Below are positions 9,145 to 21,350 of a DNA stretch of 64,000 nt, piece by piece (positions within the stretch are counted from its first letter, which is position 1; each line of letters starts with the position of its first letter). Made by a program: the position numbers and the translations under genes. The notes beneath the pieces are model-generated. The model saw only the letters and a list, made by a program, of their open reading frames with translations, did not search any database and was not told the DNA's origin. Location of the stretch: positions 186,001-250,000 of the forward strand of contig WWBZ02000082.1 of NCBI GenBank assembly GCA_011503125.2. The letters run 5' to 3'. Source of the stretch: Botryosphaeria dothidea. Taxonomy: Eukaryota > Ascomycota > Dothideomycetes > Botryosphaeriales > Botryosphaeriaceae.

Positions 9145-11259
9145 ATGCGCTCGCCCCCCATGGAAGGATCGAAGACAAACCCTCACGCTCCGCTCCGTCT
9201 GCTGTCGCTCGACGGGGGCGGTGTGCGGGGCCTCTCCAGTCTGATGGTCCTGGATGATTTGATGGAGAACGTCGCCGCCCAAGAGAAGCGCCTGAAGAAG
9301 CGTGATCCCCACGACGACAGACCTCTCAAGCCCTGCGACTATTTTGATCTGATCGGCGGTACCTCGACCGGCGGCATCATCGCCGTGCTGCTCGGAAGAC
9401 TACGCCTCGACGTCAAAACCTGCATACACATCTACACCAAACTCGCTGAAGAAATATTCAAGAAGGACCGTTCCATAAAGGTCCTTGGTGTGAAGCTACC
9501 CACCAGCTCAACCCGTTTCTCTGGCGCCGCCTTGGAAGCTGCTATCAAAACAGCCCTTATCAGTCTGGGCTACAAGGAAGACGAGCCTATGTGGGACGAC
9601 TCTCTATTCGAAGAGGTCGTCGAGCCGCTGGATATCCAGAGCGAGAGCATATGGGCAGATCAACCAACGCCGCCCCGCCTCACCGAGTCCCCGGAGGAGA
9701 GCTTTTCCATCCCCAAGGAGCTTGAAGAGTCGCGGACAGACCCGGTCGAGGGATCTCGAACGACGCTATGGCAGAGCTACAACAGCACAATATCCAAGGA
9801 CTCCGACTCTTGCTCGATCATGTCCAAAGATGGCCTCAGAAGGAGAAACACTTTTCGGATACACAACAAGGGCTCCGTCCACCGACGTCCCAACCGGAAA
9901 GGGTGCCGCACATTCGTCGTCACAACTCTCAAGAACGCTCTCGGCCTTCCACAAATCCTCTCCACGTACAACCCGAACGACAGGCAAACAAAAATCTGGC
10001 AAGCCCTCCGCGCCACATCAGCAGCGCCAACCTTCTTCGAGGAGATGACTTTTGGCACACCTCGAATGACTTACCTTGACGGTGGCGTCGGCTTCAACAA
10101 CCCTTGCGCCGAAGTCAACCACGCCGCCAAGGAGATCTGGGAAGGCCGCTCCATCGGCGTGATCGTATCCATCGGCACCGGCCTGCAAACAATCCCCTCC
10201 GTCAAAAAGGTCGCCAGCTGGCTCCCCTTCGGCCTGGGCACCGACATCGCCCTCGCCTCGGCCCTGGCCTCCATGGCCACCGGCACCGCGCGCGTTGACA
10301 ACGAGATGCACCGCATGTACTACGGCACGCCGACGCGGTACACGCGCTTCGACGTCGAGAGTGGTCTCGCCGACGTCTCGCTCGAGCAGTGGATGAAGGA
10401 GGACGAGATGGCTGCCCTGACCGAGCAGTATATGCGCGACCCGCATCAGCTCGTTCGCGCCACCAAGCTGTCGGACCTGATTGTCAAGCTCTCCGCGCTC
10501 CCGCCCAAATTCGAGATTGGCGCCATAGCTTTTCGTGTCGGTGTCGCCGGGCGCGGCCTCGTGGACGGCACGTTCGTGGCCGAGGAGCTCGACTTCAAGA
10601 CCGGATTTCCGCTCGGTTACCAGCCCACTCTTGGCGAGGTGCAGAGGCTTGGCGAAGGGAGAGACACGAGCCCGTCAGGGAAAGCGGGGATCTCGCTCGA
10701 CGTGCGGACTGGCCGCGCGCAGAAGGTCTTCCCGGTGGCGCTGGATCTGGATGGCGACGGGAGGAGGGAGGAGAGCGCGGTGTTGACGTGCCGCCAAGCC
10801 GAGAACGTGTGTTTGCGTGTGCTAAGGACGGGCATTCCGCCGGGGAAGTACAGGGTCAAATTTATCGTATGCTTCTTCGAGCCCAAGGGCGGAGAAGAGC
10901 TGACGGGCAGCGAGCAGAAGGAGGATGGCGTTGATCTTCGGCCCCCGACGGAGCTTGTCTTTTCTGTCGGCAAGCCCTTTGATGCGAATACTTTCGGAAG
11001 TCGGTACGTGGATGTCAAGATCACGCCTGATATCGTGCCAGTGCTACTACATCCGGATGCGGTACGCGTGAGGGTTGGGAGGTCGAGGTATGCGGAGAAG
11101 AAAGGGAAAGGATGGATTGAGATTGTGGGAGATGTGCTGGTGGATGTGGGCCTGGACGGCGCGCTGGGCCTGATGGTGACCAAGAAGTATGAAGAGGGCG
11201 TTGTTGTGGGCGGGTGGAGCTTTGGTGGAGTCCGGCTCGAGCCTATCTTCAACGAGTAA
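9145..11259 (+). CDS. Patatin-like phospholipase with internal insert and long C-terminal region
   Basis: Intronless, 704 residues. The N-terminal patatin domain is a serine acyl hydrolase acting on phospholipids or acylglycerols. The oxyanion-hole motif DGGGVRG is at residues 23-29, the nucleophile elbow GGTSTGG puts the catalytic serine at about 74, and the paired aspartate is in YLDGGVGFNNP at about 312. Between about 155 and 250 lies a serine-, arginine- and glutamate-rich stretch that looks disordered and interrupts the domain before the conserved CRTFVVTTL strand, which moves the two catalytic residues apart. Residues from about 430 to 704 are a beta-rich region (DLDGDGRREE, then LRVLRTGIPPGKYRVKF) that I do not recognise. 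No signal peptide or membrane segment is seen, so it is probably cytosolic. Fungal patatin proteins often carry accessory C-terminal domains, but no NB-ARC or repeat domain is visible here. Confidence 0.92.
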   Translation: MRSPPMEGSKTNPHAPLRLLSLDGGGVRGLSSLMVLDDLMENVAAQEKRLKKRDPHDDRPLKPCDYFDLIGGTSTGGIIAVLLGRLRLDVKTCIHIYTKLAEEIFKKDRSIKVLGVKLPTSSTRFSGAALEAAIKTALISLGYKEDEPMWDDSLFEEVVEPLDIQSESIWADQPTPPRLTESPEESFSIPKELEESRTDPVEGSRTTLWQSYNSTISKDSDSCSIMSKDGLRRRNTFRIHNKGSVHRRPNRKGCRTFVVTTLKNALGLPQILSTYNPNDRQTKIWQALRATSAAPTFFEEMTFGTPRMTYLDGGVGFNNPCAEVNHAAKEIWEGRSIGVIVSIGTGLQTIPSVKKVASWLPFGLGTDIALASALASMATGTARVDNEMHRMYYGTPTRYTRFDVESGLADVSLEQWMKEDEMAALTEQYMRDPHQLVRATKLSDLIVKLSALPPKFEIGAIAFRVGVAGRGLVDGTFVAEELDFKTGFPLGYQPTLGEVQRLGEGRDTSPSGKAGISLDVRTGRAQKVFPVALDLDGDGRREESAVLTCRQAENVCLRVLRTGIPPGKYRVKFIVCFFEPKGGEELTGSEQKEDGVDLRPPTELVFSVGKPFDANTFGSRYVDVKITPDIVPVLLHPDAVRVRVGRSRYAEKKGKGWIEIVGDVLVDVGLDGALGLMVTKKYEEGVVVGGWSFGGVRLEPIFNE

Positions 11260-13843
11260 CGTTTGTCTCTTTCACGTATTCTTATTATTTCATTCTCCCT
11301 CCCCGCGGTGTGGTTGTCGGGTGCATGAGAGGCTATGGTCCCTGCTTTCTTCGTTTCCCAATTTGTCGCCACCTGCATTTCTTATTGTCTCGGCATTTTC
11401 TTGTGTCGCCATTTGCTTTCCTTTTTCGTTGATACCATTTACTAGTAGGGTCTCGGCTTTTTCAGTCTGATATGAGGTCTTTTTCATAATCAACACTTCA
11501 CCAGGTCATGTTTCTAAGGATGTTTGAATGAGGCGTAGGTTATTCGGCGTTCGGTATTGAGTAACACTTGCATGTGTATTTCCGGCAGCTGGGGTTTCTG
11601 CATTATGTCATCTTGCTCGACAGGGTTTGTTTCAGTAATACACTTGCGAAAGTAGCCTCAGGTATACAACCAAAGTCTTTAGTCCGATCTGAGTACGCAT
11701 TAATAGCTGTGCTCAAGTAGATAGATGTTATTCATGTTCTAATGACTGCTTTCACTCAATATTATATGATGATAGAATGACCGTGCTATCTCTCGAAAAT
11801 GTTCTAATCTCTATGTGTCGCAGTAGTAGAACAAGTTTCCCTAAGGCACCTCTCCCAGCCGACCAGGGAACCCTTACATTGTATACGATTACGTCAACAC
11901 ATCTTATCTGCCAAGCACCAAGGATCGGCCTATGTGCGGAGCCCCTAATGCTTAGCATAAACGACAACAGCCCTACGAGAATCCCCATGCTCCTGGAGAC
12001 GTTGAAACACCCATTCTCGCCTTCTGTGCCTTTTTCATGAAGACCGCTAAACTTGATCAAATACTGAAATCCAGGGCCTTTTCGTGACTGAGGTTCCTAA
12101 AGGAGAATGCTACGGCTCTCCATTTCGGGCAATACTTCCCGGTTCCACGACGGACGGCACGTCGCACCATTTGTTCGGTTTGCTAACAATTACCCCGAAA
12201 TCTGATTTAGAAGCAGGAGGAGCCTCGCGTAGTCCCGAAAAGTGGTCTCATCTTCCACGTTGCGTCGCGGTACCTTCTGCGACATATTCGCCGCTCGCCG
12301 AGGCGGCAGCCCCTTCGCGACAGTTCCCGTATTCGGCAATGTCTGCGTGAATATCGCAAGTCCATGGGAAGCGAAATACCCGATTAGTGCCAGCATATGT
12401 GAAGCAGCCGAGTGCCACGGCCAGGGGTGAAGGAGTTTGAAGGTTCTGTATTTTGCACCCATCACCAAAATTGCCTAACACCTCGGCTTCTCAGATCCAT
12501 TGCTACTGCTTTGACTGTTTCGACAACAGCAAAGAGCCAAAGCAAACTCCAAATAGAAGAAATATCTGTAACTCCCATAACGCGTGGGTTGAAACAACCA
12601 CGCTACACTGGGGGCGTCTCCGTTCCGAGTAGATTTGTGAAGCGGACTGTGCGTCAGGAGTATCAAATTGTAAGGCGCTTACCCTAAAGCCACACGATGA
12701 TGACCGAAGGCAGCACTGACGTTGGCTTTTTGCAAAGAAGCATGTAGTAATTATTATCTCCTTTGAAAGAGGTAATTCTGCATATGCACATGAATGCTGA
12801 TTGTCAGGCCAACTTTTTACCTACTTCTCCAATATACTGGAAAATTGACGGAAATTCGACCGCAATGACCCATGGGACGGGAAAAAGAGAGAAATGTAAA
12901 ATTGCAGTAATGCATTCAAGAAGCAGATTCATAAGATAACACCCAAAAGTCTAAATACATGAAGTAACCCGTACCTCGGTTCGCAACTTGCGCTCAAAAT
13001 ACGGGAATAGGAGCGCGGAAACTCAATGACTTTAGAACTATGCTCGCCAGAGTAAACTCCTCAGACTTCGTCCGATCAATTCCGACGAAGACTCGCTCGC
13101 CAGATACCAATACCGCAACAAATAGAAGGCGCTTGCCAGGCGCAGTGGTCGCCTAAGGGCCACCCATCGAAATTCAAATCAAAAGAAGTACTAAGATGAC
13201 AGGACGGTAAGCGAAAGCTATCAAGGAGAAAAATACCAAAGAGACGGACAGGTTAAATGTGGGTATCCCCGTAATGAATCCATATCACATAAAAAGAAGT
13301 AAGTGAAAGTTGAAAAGAAAAAGTTGAAAAAGACCAGCGACCGGGGGATATCATTTGCACAAAAGGCTTCAGAATAAGAAAGCGTATCAACATCTTTGCT
13401 CTTCTTCTTGGCCCCCCTTCTTTCTTGACTCCCAATCTTTGACCAACAAGTGTTTCTCTACGCCGTCCATGCTAACCCAACAACAAACACGGACAACCCA
13501 CAAAAGCCCGAATCCATTCCCACCATTCTCAAGGACTAGGAAAGTGAAAGACCCGCACACCTGAACACACCCCGCCATGATGGAAAGATAACGCGAAAAG
13601 AAAAAGGCCAAGACAAGCACTCTCCCAGAGAAAGGTATCGGAGGCCAACAAGAAGGAGGGAGAGAGCCAGAGAGACACGAAAAAAGTGGTATATTGAGTA
13701 GTACGACAGAAAAGATCATTTGAGCGTGAGCGAGTATGCAACGCTCACGTAGAAAGCAGCTGCAGAATAAGCAGCTGCACAAGCGCGCTGACGTGTCGTG
13801 GGGTATAAAGGATTCCTAGTGAACATGTGGCAGCCAACAGCAA
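11260..13843. other. 2.6-kb gene-poor stretch between convergent genes
   Basis: Lies between the 3' ends of the phospholipase (plus) and the MIT-domain gene (minus). To the eye it is more A+T-rich than the flanking coding DNA, with many short frames and no family match. It may include long 3' UTRs. I see no terminal inverted repeats, transposase or reverse-transcriptase motifs. A decayed mobile element is possible but unsupported. Confidence 0.45.
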
Positions 13844-16800
13844 CTATATCAGGACCCATTCGCTTCCGCGCTTGATGAACTTGTCCAGCATCATAGCGAT
13901 GTCGCTCAGCACAAACCGACAGATATAGAAGCCGAAAAATTCCGCCGCATGACGGGTGCTCAGTTCCAAGCCAACGTGGGTGGGAGATGAGTGCTTCAGT
14001 CCCGGGTCTTCTACCTGGCGAGCCACTTGATCTGCATGTCATATTAGCATGTCATTTCGGGAGATTGCGGGGCGCGGCGATTAGTGCTTACCTAGAATTT
14101 GCACGGCGTCGAACAGCCGTGCTAAGGATCCCATGTAATTTGCGTTCGGTCCAGAGAAGTCCACCTGCGAGACGTCGCGCTTGGCTAATCGGATGTTTGG
14201 CAATGTCGTCATCGGTAATGTGCTCATTGTCAATGAGTCCTTGGACACATCTTTGTTCGATCCGAAGTTGTTTGCTAGGTTGACGCCAGAGTTCTTTGAC
14301 CGCAGTTTCTTCCAGGAGCTGAGGTAGCGGCTGCTAGCGCCAAGCTTCGAAGGCAACTCCGGAGCCGTACTGCCATCGGGCGAGGTCACGCCAACCGTTT
14401 GCGCATCTTTGAACATGTTGCTCACGCCAGCCGTGCCGACCTCGCTGCCGAGCTTCTTGATCAGGTTTGATTGCACTTGGTCCAGTACAAGCTCCAGCGC
14501 TTGCATTTCCTCCAGGATTGCATCAGCATCGAGAGTGTCGACTTTGCCAAGTTTGAGAAGTGCGGCGGAGAGCAAATCACAATTTGATATCTTCTCCTCA
14601 ACGGATTTGATTTTGACGCCTTTCACGTTCCAGATGTCGCGCGGAATAAACAACTTCGTGGACAGATATCCACCACGAGGATGCGCAAGAGTCTGATAGA
14701 AACAGCGCATGAGCCAGAAAGGACGGAGCAGGTAGCTTTCGGGACAAGGTTCCAGAGGGATGGGTGCATTGATGGCAAGAGGGTTGGGCGACCCCGGGCT
14801 GTACGGAGAATGGATGTCGGCTTCGAATAGGTGCATGCCTCCAGTGGGCAGGTTCATGCCGTCAAGCGTAAAGGTCGGGATTCCGGGTGTTTGGGCGAGC
14901 GCAGGATTACTGGGCTTGCGCTGACTGAAAGTCGTAAAGGTGGTGCTGAGCGGGGTACCAACAGAGACTTCCGACCCATCCGGGCTAGAGACAGACATTT
15001 GCCGGTTCCGCAAACTTAGAGAGGACTTGTTCTTTTTCAAGGGCGGAGGGGGACCAGTCGGCTTGGTTCGACTTGACGGGTCACTAGTAACATTCTCGTT
15101 TGACATGGCCTGGGTCAAGGAAGTCGAGGGAGAAATGGACGGCATGCTGTCTGCTGGACTAACGGCGGCTGAACTCAAAGATGGAGCCTGCAGATTCGAT
15201 TGGGAGGGCATTTTCAGAGACGTGTTCGGCAATGTGGCGTTGGCCGTCTTCGGCATGGCGGGCGTCTCGTCGACCTTGAGCGTGTACGGCTGTTGTGTCA
15301 ACGGTCCTTGATTCGCCGGTATTGAGGTTTCAATCTTCAATTGCTTGGCATTTTGTCCAGAGAGTCTTCTGCTCCTCACACTCGAGCCACCTCCAGATGC
15401 GCTGGTCTTGTGTGATGGGGTGGGCGGTAAAGGAACTGCGGTTTGGGGCTCTGCTTCCGAGACTGGGGGTAGTGGGTTGGCCGGGCGCTCAGGAAGTGGC
15501 TTTTGAGTCACTGTGGATGTTGGAGAGGCATCGGATTCCGTGACCGTGGAGAGAGAGGTTCCAGCCGTGTTGCGAGCAGACGAAACTGAGCTGTGCCATG
15601 TGCTTCCAGAGAAAGTGCTCGAATCCGATTGGCGCGGCAGCGCTGACTTTGATTGGAGGCCGAAGTCGAAGTCATCCAACATGTAGTCTTTCGTCATCTC
15701 GTCGAGAATACGCTCCTCATCATCCGCCTCTTCACTTTGATGCCCGAGGTCTAAGCTTCCGTCACGGACATGCGGTAGTGACTCTCCTCTCAGGCGCATT
15801 TCTCTGTCGCGACGCTTCGCCGCTTCAATGGCCATTTCTCTTTCCGCCTCACGTACCCGTTCTTTGGCAATTTCTACGTTCCTCCTATACGGGGACATCG
15901 GGACATCATCCTCATATGGCTCCAGGTTATCGTCGTAAGCCGCCTCGACAGCTGCGTCGAGAGCTGCGTCAAACTCCGCCTCTGTGGCACCGCTGACGTG
16001 GCGGAGGTGTTTCCGTTGTAGTGTGCCCATCTGCAAGGAGTGTACAGACGAAGAGCACGAAGAGCCACCTGACTCGTCAATGGTGTCAAGCCATGATATG
16101 GATTCGTTGCTGGCCGCGCGATTGTGATGCTGGCTGACTTGACTTGCCTGGCTTGCTGATCTTTGTTCCATAGCTTCTCTCACGCTAGGCTCATCGAAAG
16201 GATCCGCGGCCGTATTAGGTGATAATGGGCGTCCACGAGGAGACAGCGGAGGGGGCATGTAGCTCCGATCCATGGGTGAATCCAGATTTGAACGTTCCGA
16301 ATTCTGCGTAGCGCCTCCAGCTTTCGCAGGCGGAGGTGACAGCAGTGTTTCGGCTGGTATGGTGCTCTCGACGTCGCGAATGGCAGACGACAAGACAGAC
16401 TCGCGAGCCGGGCGTTTTTGGTTGGAGGCGTGTGTTCGTGTGGCTTCGACGGACTTGTCATTTACAATCCTCGTAATCGTGGCCGTCTCGATAACCACAG
16501 GCTCTTCCTCATCGTCATCCACGACGTTGTCTATGAAAGATTGGGTTTCGGCAAGTGATTGGTCGCTCATGGGTCTTGAAGGTAATGCCTTGCCTCCGGC
16601 CGACTGCCACGCAGGGTCGAGCATCTTCAGTTCCTGTATGCGATTGGTGTACGTCACGCGCTGAGGCCATAGTTAGTACATCGAGTGGAGATCAGCGGAG
16701 CGTATGCACTTACAATTGCTTCCAGTTTCCGCCGATCATCCTCCCCAGAACTCCTCAGCATGACTTGTTGTAAGAGCCTGCAAGCATCACCGTACGCTTC

Positions 16801-17934
16801 CATCGCGCCCTCGAAATTCTGTGCATTATCAAGCAACACCGCCGTGTTGGCTTTCTGCAATGCCCGAGACAACATGGTTTTCTTGTCCTTCTCCCCGCGG
16901 TCTTTATTCCGTGACGACGCCCTCCTGCTCTCGTCTTCCGACCCAGTGGTTGCACCACTTACGCTCCTGTCCCTGTTTCTGCTTCTTGTCTGCTCCCGCG
17001 GAGGAGGACGTCGCTCCTTTCCCAGCGCACTCCCTGATCTCGATTGTTGCTGCTGTTCTACGGATGCTGCGCGCGACCGCGACGAAACGGAGGCGGAAGC
17101 CGAGTGGAGCGGTTTGGCCGATCGGTTGCTCGAGGTATCGAAGATTGGAGGGGAGGCGAGGGGAGACTTGGCGAAACCCTTGGGTGGAAGGGGCTTCTTG
17201 GTTCGGGGCGACGTCGCAGGGCCGTACGGCTTGTGGCTGAAGTAATCCGGGCCCGAAGACAAGGTCGTGGGCGGCGTGAACAGGCCGGGGGTGGATGTAT
17301 TTGTCGTCGCGACGGTCAAGGGCGAGCTTGGGTCGAAGGTGGTCGCTGGGAGCAAGGGCAGCGCAGGCGCAGGGTCCGGGGTGGGGATCTTGGGAGGCGG
17401 CGAGTAGGGTCTCGTCTTGCCACGAGGGCCACGAGGGCTCACGTCTGGGGAGCGGTTTCTGGTAGGAGATCGTTGCGGAGAGTGCAGAGCAGAGCCATGG
17501 AGGGGGTCCAAAGGGGGACCGCTGCTGAAACTCAGCCGCCTCGAGAAACTACCCTGTCGCAAGTCTTTCACTATAGAGGTCCGGCTGCTCGTAGACGACT
17601 GGGACCAGCGGTGCAGGTTGCCGATGCCCTCGCGGATGGGGCTGCTCACTTGGTCGTGCGGGACATGCGCAACGGTCGAGCGGCGGCGGTGGGTGGAGGA
17701 GCGCTTCCTGAGCTTCTTGTGTGCGTCGGGCGACGGCTCGTCCTCAATGGGAGGGTCCAGCGGTGGTGCGGTGGGCGGATGCGAAGGGTTGGCGGACGAC
17801 GAAGCCTTCAGCGACGAGGCGCGCTTGAGGGTGGTGGTGGAAGTGGAGGATAGGGAGCTGGTGTTCGAGTGGGAGGCCTTGCGATGATGGGAGGATTTGG
17901 CGGCAGCGGCGTGGGCGTTGCTAGCGGAATGCAT
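13844..17934 (-). CDS. Large MIT-domain protein
   Basis: Fungal protein with an MIT (microtubule interacting and trafficking) domain; such domains usually bind ESCRT-III tails or related partners, so a role in membrane traffic is inferred. Exons 17934-16714, 16660-14092 and 14031-13844 sum to 3978 nt and 1325 residues in phase; intron 1 has a perfect TACTAAC branch site. Residues 1-340 are serine/proline-rich and disordered. The MIT three-helix bundle spans about 352-420 (RALQKANTAVLLDNAQNFEG, then AMEAYGDACRLLQQ and TYTNRIQEL). A long disordered middle follows with acidic/arginine helical patches (REAEREMAIEAAKRRDREMR) and many SP/TP sites. The last 250 residues are folded and conserved in look (SYLLRPFWLMRCFYQTL, GGYLSTKLFIPRDIWNVKG). 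It is widespread in Pezizomycotina without an agreed name. Confidence 0.88.
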
Positions 17935-19688
17935 CGTCCTAGGTACAAGCCGTGCTGGTCGAGGCCAATTGGCGGTAAGAGACGAACCCCAAACAATCGA
18001 AGCTCATGCGCCTAGTTCATGCATGCGAGACGGAGCGGAAGCGCGCGTGGGCGGTGGTGCTGTTGTTGCCCGAAGCCTCGTTGCGGCCGGGCGAAAAGGG
18101 GATTGCGATCTGGGGCCGGGGCGGGTGTCGTGCTGCTCTCCAGGCAGTTTACGGGTTGGAGGCGCTGCGCTGAGGGTGTTGTGAGTGGTCCGGCCCCTTG
18201 AGTGATGAACAGGGGGGGTGAGAAGACGGCCGCGCTTGTGGCTTCGAGAGCCGCGCAGCAGGTCTCGCTCGGCGCTGCTGTCGATCGCGATGGATGCGGC
18301 GGCGGCGCCCCCGAGTTAAGTATGGGGCGAGGAAGCAGCAGACACAGACGTGCGCAGCGACAGACCCGAGGGTGGCTAGAGGGCTGGCTCCTCACGACGC
18401 TGTGGCCGGCGGCAGGGTCCTTTTGTCGCGCACACCTGCCTGGCAGCCAGACGAGACGAGCGCGCGAGTCGGCGGATGCAGATCGCGCTGCCTAATAACC
18501 GGCCGGCCTCACGCATCACAGGCCAGCAGTCGCACGCACGCTAGCCGTCCCAGTGGCCCTCCGCCGTGCAGGCTACGGCGCAATTCTGATTGCGCTGGCT
18601 GGGCATGCGGCTCCTCAGGGCTCGCTATGCCTCGACAACCCCAGAGTCGCATGCAGGGATCAGATATCGGATGCACGGCGCAGCCCGCGCCCCCTCCGCC
18701 AGTCCCGCCCAACTCCCACCTGCGCCCTGAGAAAGCGAGCGCGCCCTGAGCCTGAGCGTGCTTGCGCAATAGGCAGTCAGTGCTCACGCGGCCTGCTGCC
18801 CGGACGCTCCCCTCCCTCTCGCTCAGGGCGAATCACTGGTCCGGCCGCAATCACTGCAGCTGCGATCGTGCGAATCTTCAGGAACGCACCCCCAGGCAAG
18901 GGGGCCGCTGCGCAGACATGTTAAGCTTGATGCGGATGACATCGCGCCTGCAGAAGGCTGCCACTGCCGTTGACCTGTGGAACGTCGGCACGTGGGATAT
19001 ACCCTGGTGCCGACGCCGCCAGCATCCCCGGCCGCCGTCTGACGCCTGCGGCATCCACCAAAGTCAATGCTTCCCACGACAGAACACTTGGTCAGTGACG
19101 TGAAACAGCGAAACACGAAGCCTCGTAGCAAGCTGCAACCTGCTGCTGCCATGTGCTACCACCCGTGACTGCCCATCTTCCGTAGCCACTGTGACTGGCG
19201 TGAAGCCTCTCTCTGCCGCCGCTGGTGGCGTGCGCTGGGCCTTCGAGACAGCTCGCGTCTCCGCGCTCCATACTTCGATTCATGGTGGACGGCTCGCCAC
19301 AATTCTCCGACGCGACTGATATAACCCACTGCTGACACCCTCAAAACATTTACGGTCATGTCAACGATCCGCCCTGCCGAAGCGACGTGTATCACCATCT
19401 GGCCCGAGAAACACTGCCTAGTTCGTGGGCGCAAGCCTAGTTTGAGCTTCATTGCACCCGGTTTTGAATGCGTCTATCTCGTGTAAGCCACTGCCTAGAT
19501 CCGGTAGCCCCCGGATGTGCTCATGCTAAGAGGCGCAAGTCCCGCCCGGATGTCCCTACTCCGTGAGCCCACTGCACAAATCTGCCCATCTTTCATGTAT
19601 TAGCCTCTTCTTGATACGCGCCTTGACGCCGCCGTCATGCAATCCCTCCGCCTCGTGAAATCATGCTGACATAACAACTTGGTCCCCT
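17935..19688. other. Intergenic region, G+C-rich near the MIT gene start
   Basis: 1.75 kb between the start of the MIT gene and the stop of CSN3, both on the minus strand. The first 900 bp are G+C-rich with open frames on both strands that resemble no protein. It should contain the MIT gene promoter and leader. Confidence 0.5.
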
Positions 19689-21350
19689 TCACAGATCCGC
19701 CATCATGTCCTCGTCCTGATCGTAAGCATCCCAGGACGTGTCCATCGTCTCGCCCAGCGCTTGTCCGGATTCGTCCTTCTGGCGCGCTTTCTTCTTCGCG
19801 AAGTCTACATACTCCTTAGTCAGGCTCAGCCTCTGCGTGGCTGCCTTGACGTGTTCAGCCATTTCGTTGGTCTTCTTGGTCTGAGCCATTAGCTCAGATA
19901 GTTGCTGCTCTTCCGTCTTGGTGCGTGGGCCGGTGGCCAGCTCAGAGTGGAAACGCAGGATCTGCTGGCCGTCTGCACTCCATTCCGTCGTAGCATTTAG
20001 GAAGCCATCGTCGATTAAAGCCTTCAGGTACTCCTCAGCGACAGCCGATGTCTGGCCAAGCCACTTAGCCACCGTAGAAATAGGGGCCGCAGCGTATGTC
20101 TTCTGAAGGTTCTTGACATAAAGTTTTGCTTGGTGCTCCTGGACTTCCCGGATAAGACCGGTGTTACCGTCCTCGCTCCAGATCTGGGAACCCACGTCTA
20201 TTTCAGCCTGGAGACGGGCTGGGTCACCACCTTGGAAGATTTCAGCAACGGTGTCGTAGGCCTTGGAAGCTGTCCTGACGGTCCTCAGTGCATGGCTGTT
20301 TGCCGTCTTAATCGTCTGAGACGTGTGGAACCTATAGTCAGCTTCAATGTGCTAAGTTTTGGGAGCCGAGAACTTACACCACCATCAACCAGACATCCTA
20401 CCAAGACCCACTTTCTATACGCTTCAGCCATCAGGCCACTTGCAACGTTTTGTGTGGGGGCTGTCAGGATGTACTCCAAGAACAGCTGGGCCTGCTTGTA
20501 CTGACGCAGAGCCAAGTAGGTGTTAGCGCCAAGAAGGAAGTACTCGTGAACATCTGTAGCAGTGATCCTCTCTGAAAGACCTGAGCGCTGAGTTATGTAG
20601 CCGGCGCTGGTGAAATGATTAGCGCAAGGCAGGGTAAATTCCGCACCAGCAATTGGCTGTGAGGGGAAGCTGTGGATGTACTGATCGAGAACCAGCAATG
20701 CCTCATAGTAAGCCCTGACCTCATGGCATAGGCGGAGGTATAGTAAGTGTAGCGAGGTGAAAGTTCCCAAGGAAGGATCCATGTGGCTCAAGGCAGTGCG
20801 GATTGGTACCAAGCCTATGGCTGGCTATACGCAGAGTGTCAGTGCAAAATCTGCTATGTCCATATACTGGGTAACGTACAGTATCCGTTAAGTGCACGAT
20901 CTTATCAACGTATTCTACCGCAATCCTCCACTCTGAACCAACGTAGCGAATCTGTACCGGGTCGAAGACATTCAGGAAGTTGATGAGCTTCAGCCAGAGC
21001 TCACCACCTGGGCGACATTCGTCCGGAACATTTGGCGCACTGCTGGCTGGGTCGACCTTGGACTGGAATTGGTGGACAAGAACGTAGAGGTAGGGTATGG
21101 TGTTCACAGCCGGATCGAGGATCTAAATTGGAGGTGTGAGAATTCCTCTGGAGAGAGTGTCCAAGCCAATGCAAGCACATACCTCTAGCAAGTTCTGATC
21201 TCCAAGTTGTCCAACAGCCCAAACAGCTTTCGATATGCGGCCAAGCTGTGCGATGTACTGGCGGATTGCTTGATCGTACTCGGTTGGCGACAGGTGCTCC
21301 TGTGCAGCCTGATCAGACGGGAAGTTGAAGATCTGAGCAGCCTCCGCCAT
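19689..21350 (-). CDS. CSN3: COP9 signalosome subunit 3
   Basis: PCI-domain subunit of the COP9 signalosome, the nuclear/cytosolic complex that removes Nedd8 from cullins and so controls ubiquitin ligases; in filamentous fungi it affects development and secondary metabolism. Exons 21350-21183, 21122-20880, 20824-20378 and 20315-19689 give 1485 nt and 494 residues in phase. Alpha-helical repeats occupy the first 300 residues, including the YFLLGANTYLALRQYKQAQL and MAEAYRKWVLVG segments that align with the YEQAITTPA..ESYKKYILVSLIL part of animal CSN3. The winged-helix end of the PCI domain is seen in APISTVAKWLGQ, then YLKALIDDGFLNA. The tail is acidic. Proteasome subunit RPN3 is the main alternative, but the helix order and the tail fit CSN3 better. 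Confidence 0.88.

Noticed and set aside
10617..11378. 253-codon minus-strand frame
   Set aside because: Antisense to the phospholipase C-terminal part; the sense frame continues a conserved protein without a break.
12690..12805. ATGATGA...CTGA pattern as a C/D snoRNA candidate
   Set aside because: The spacing is unsuitable and no terminal stem is formed.
17044..17853. 269-codon plus-strand frame
   Set aside because: Antisense to the Ser/Pro-rich first exon of the MIT-domain gene; Gly/Arg-rich shadow of G+C-rich coding DNA.
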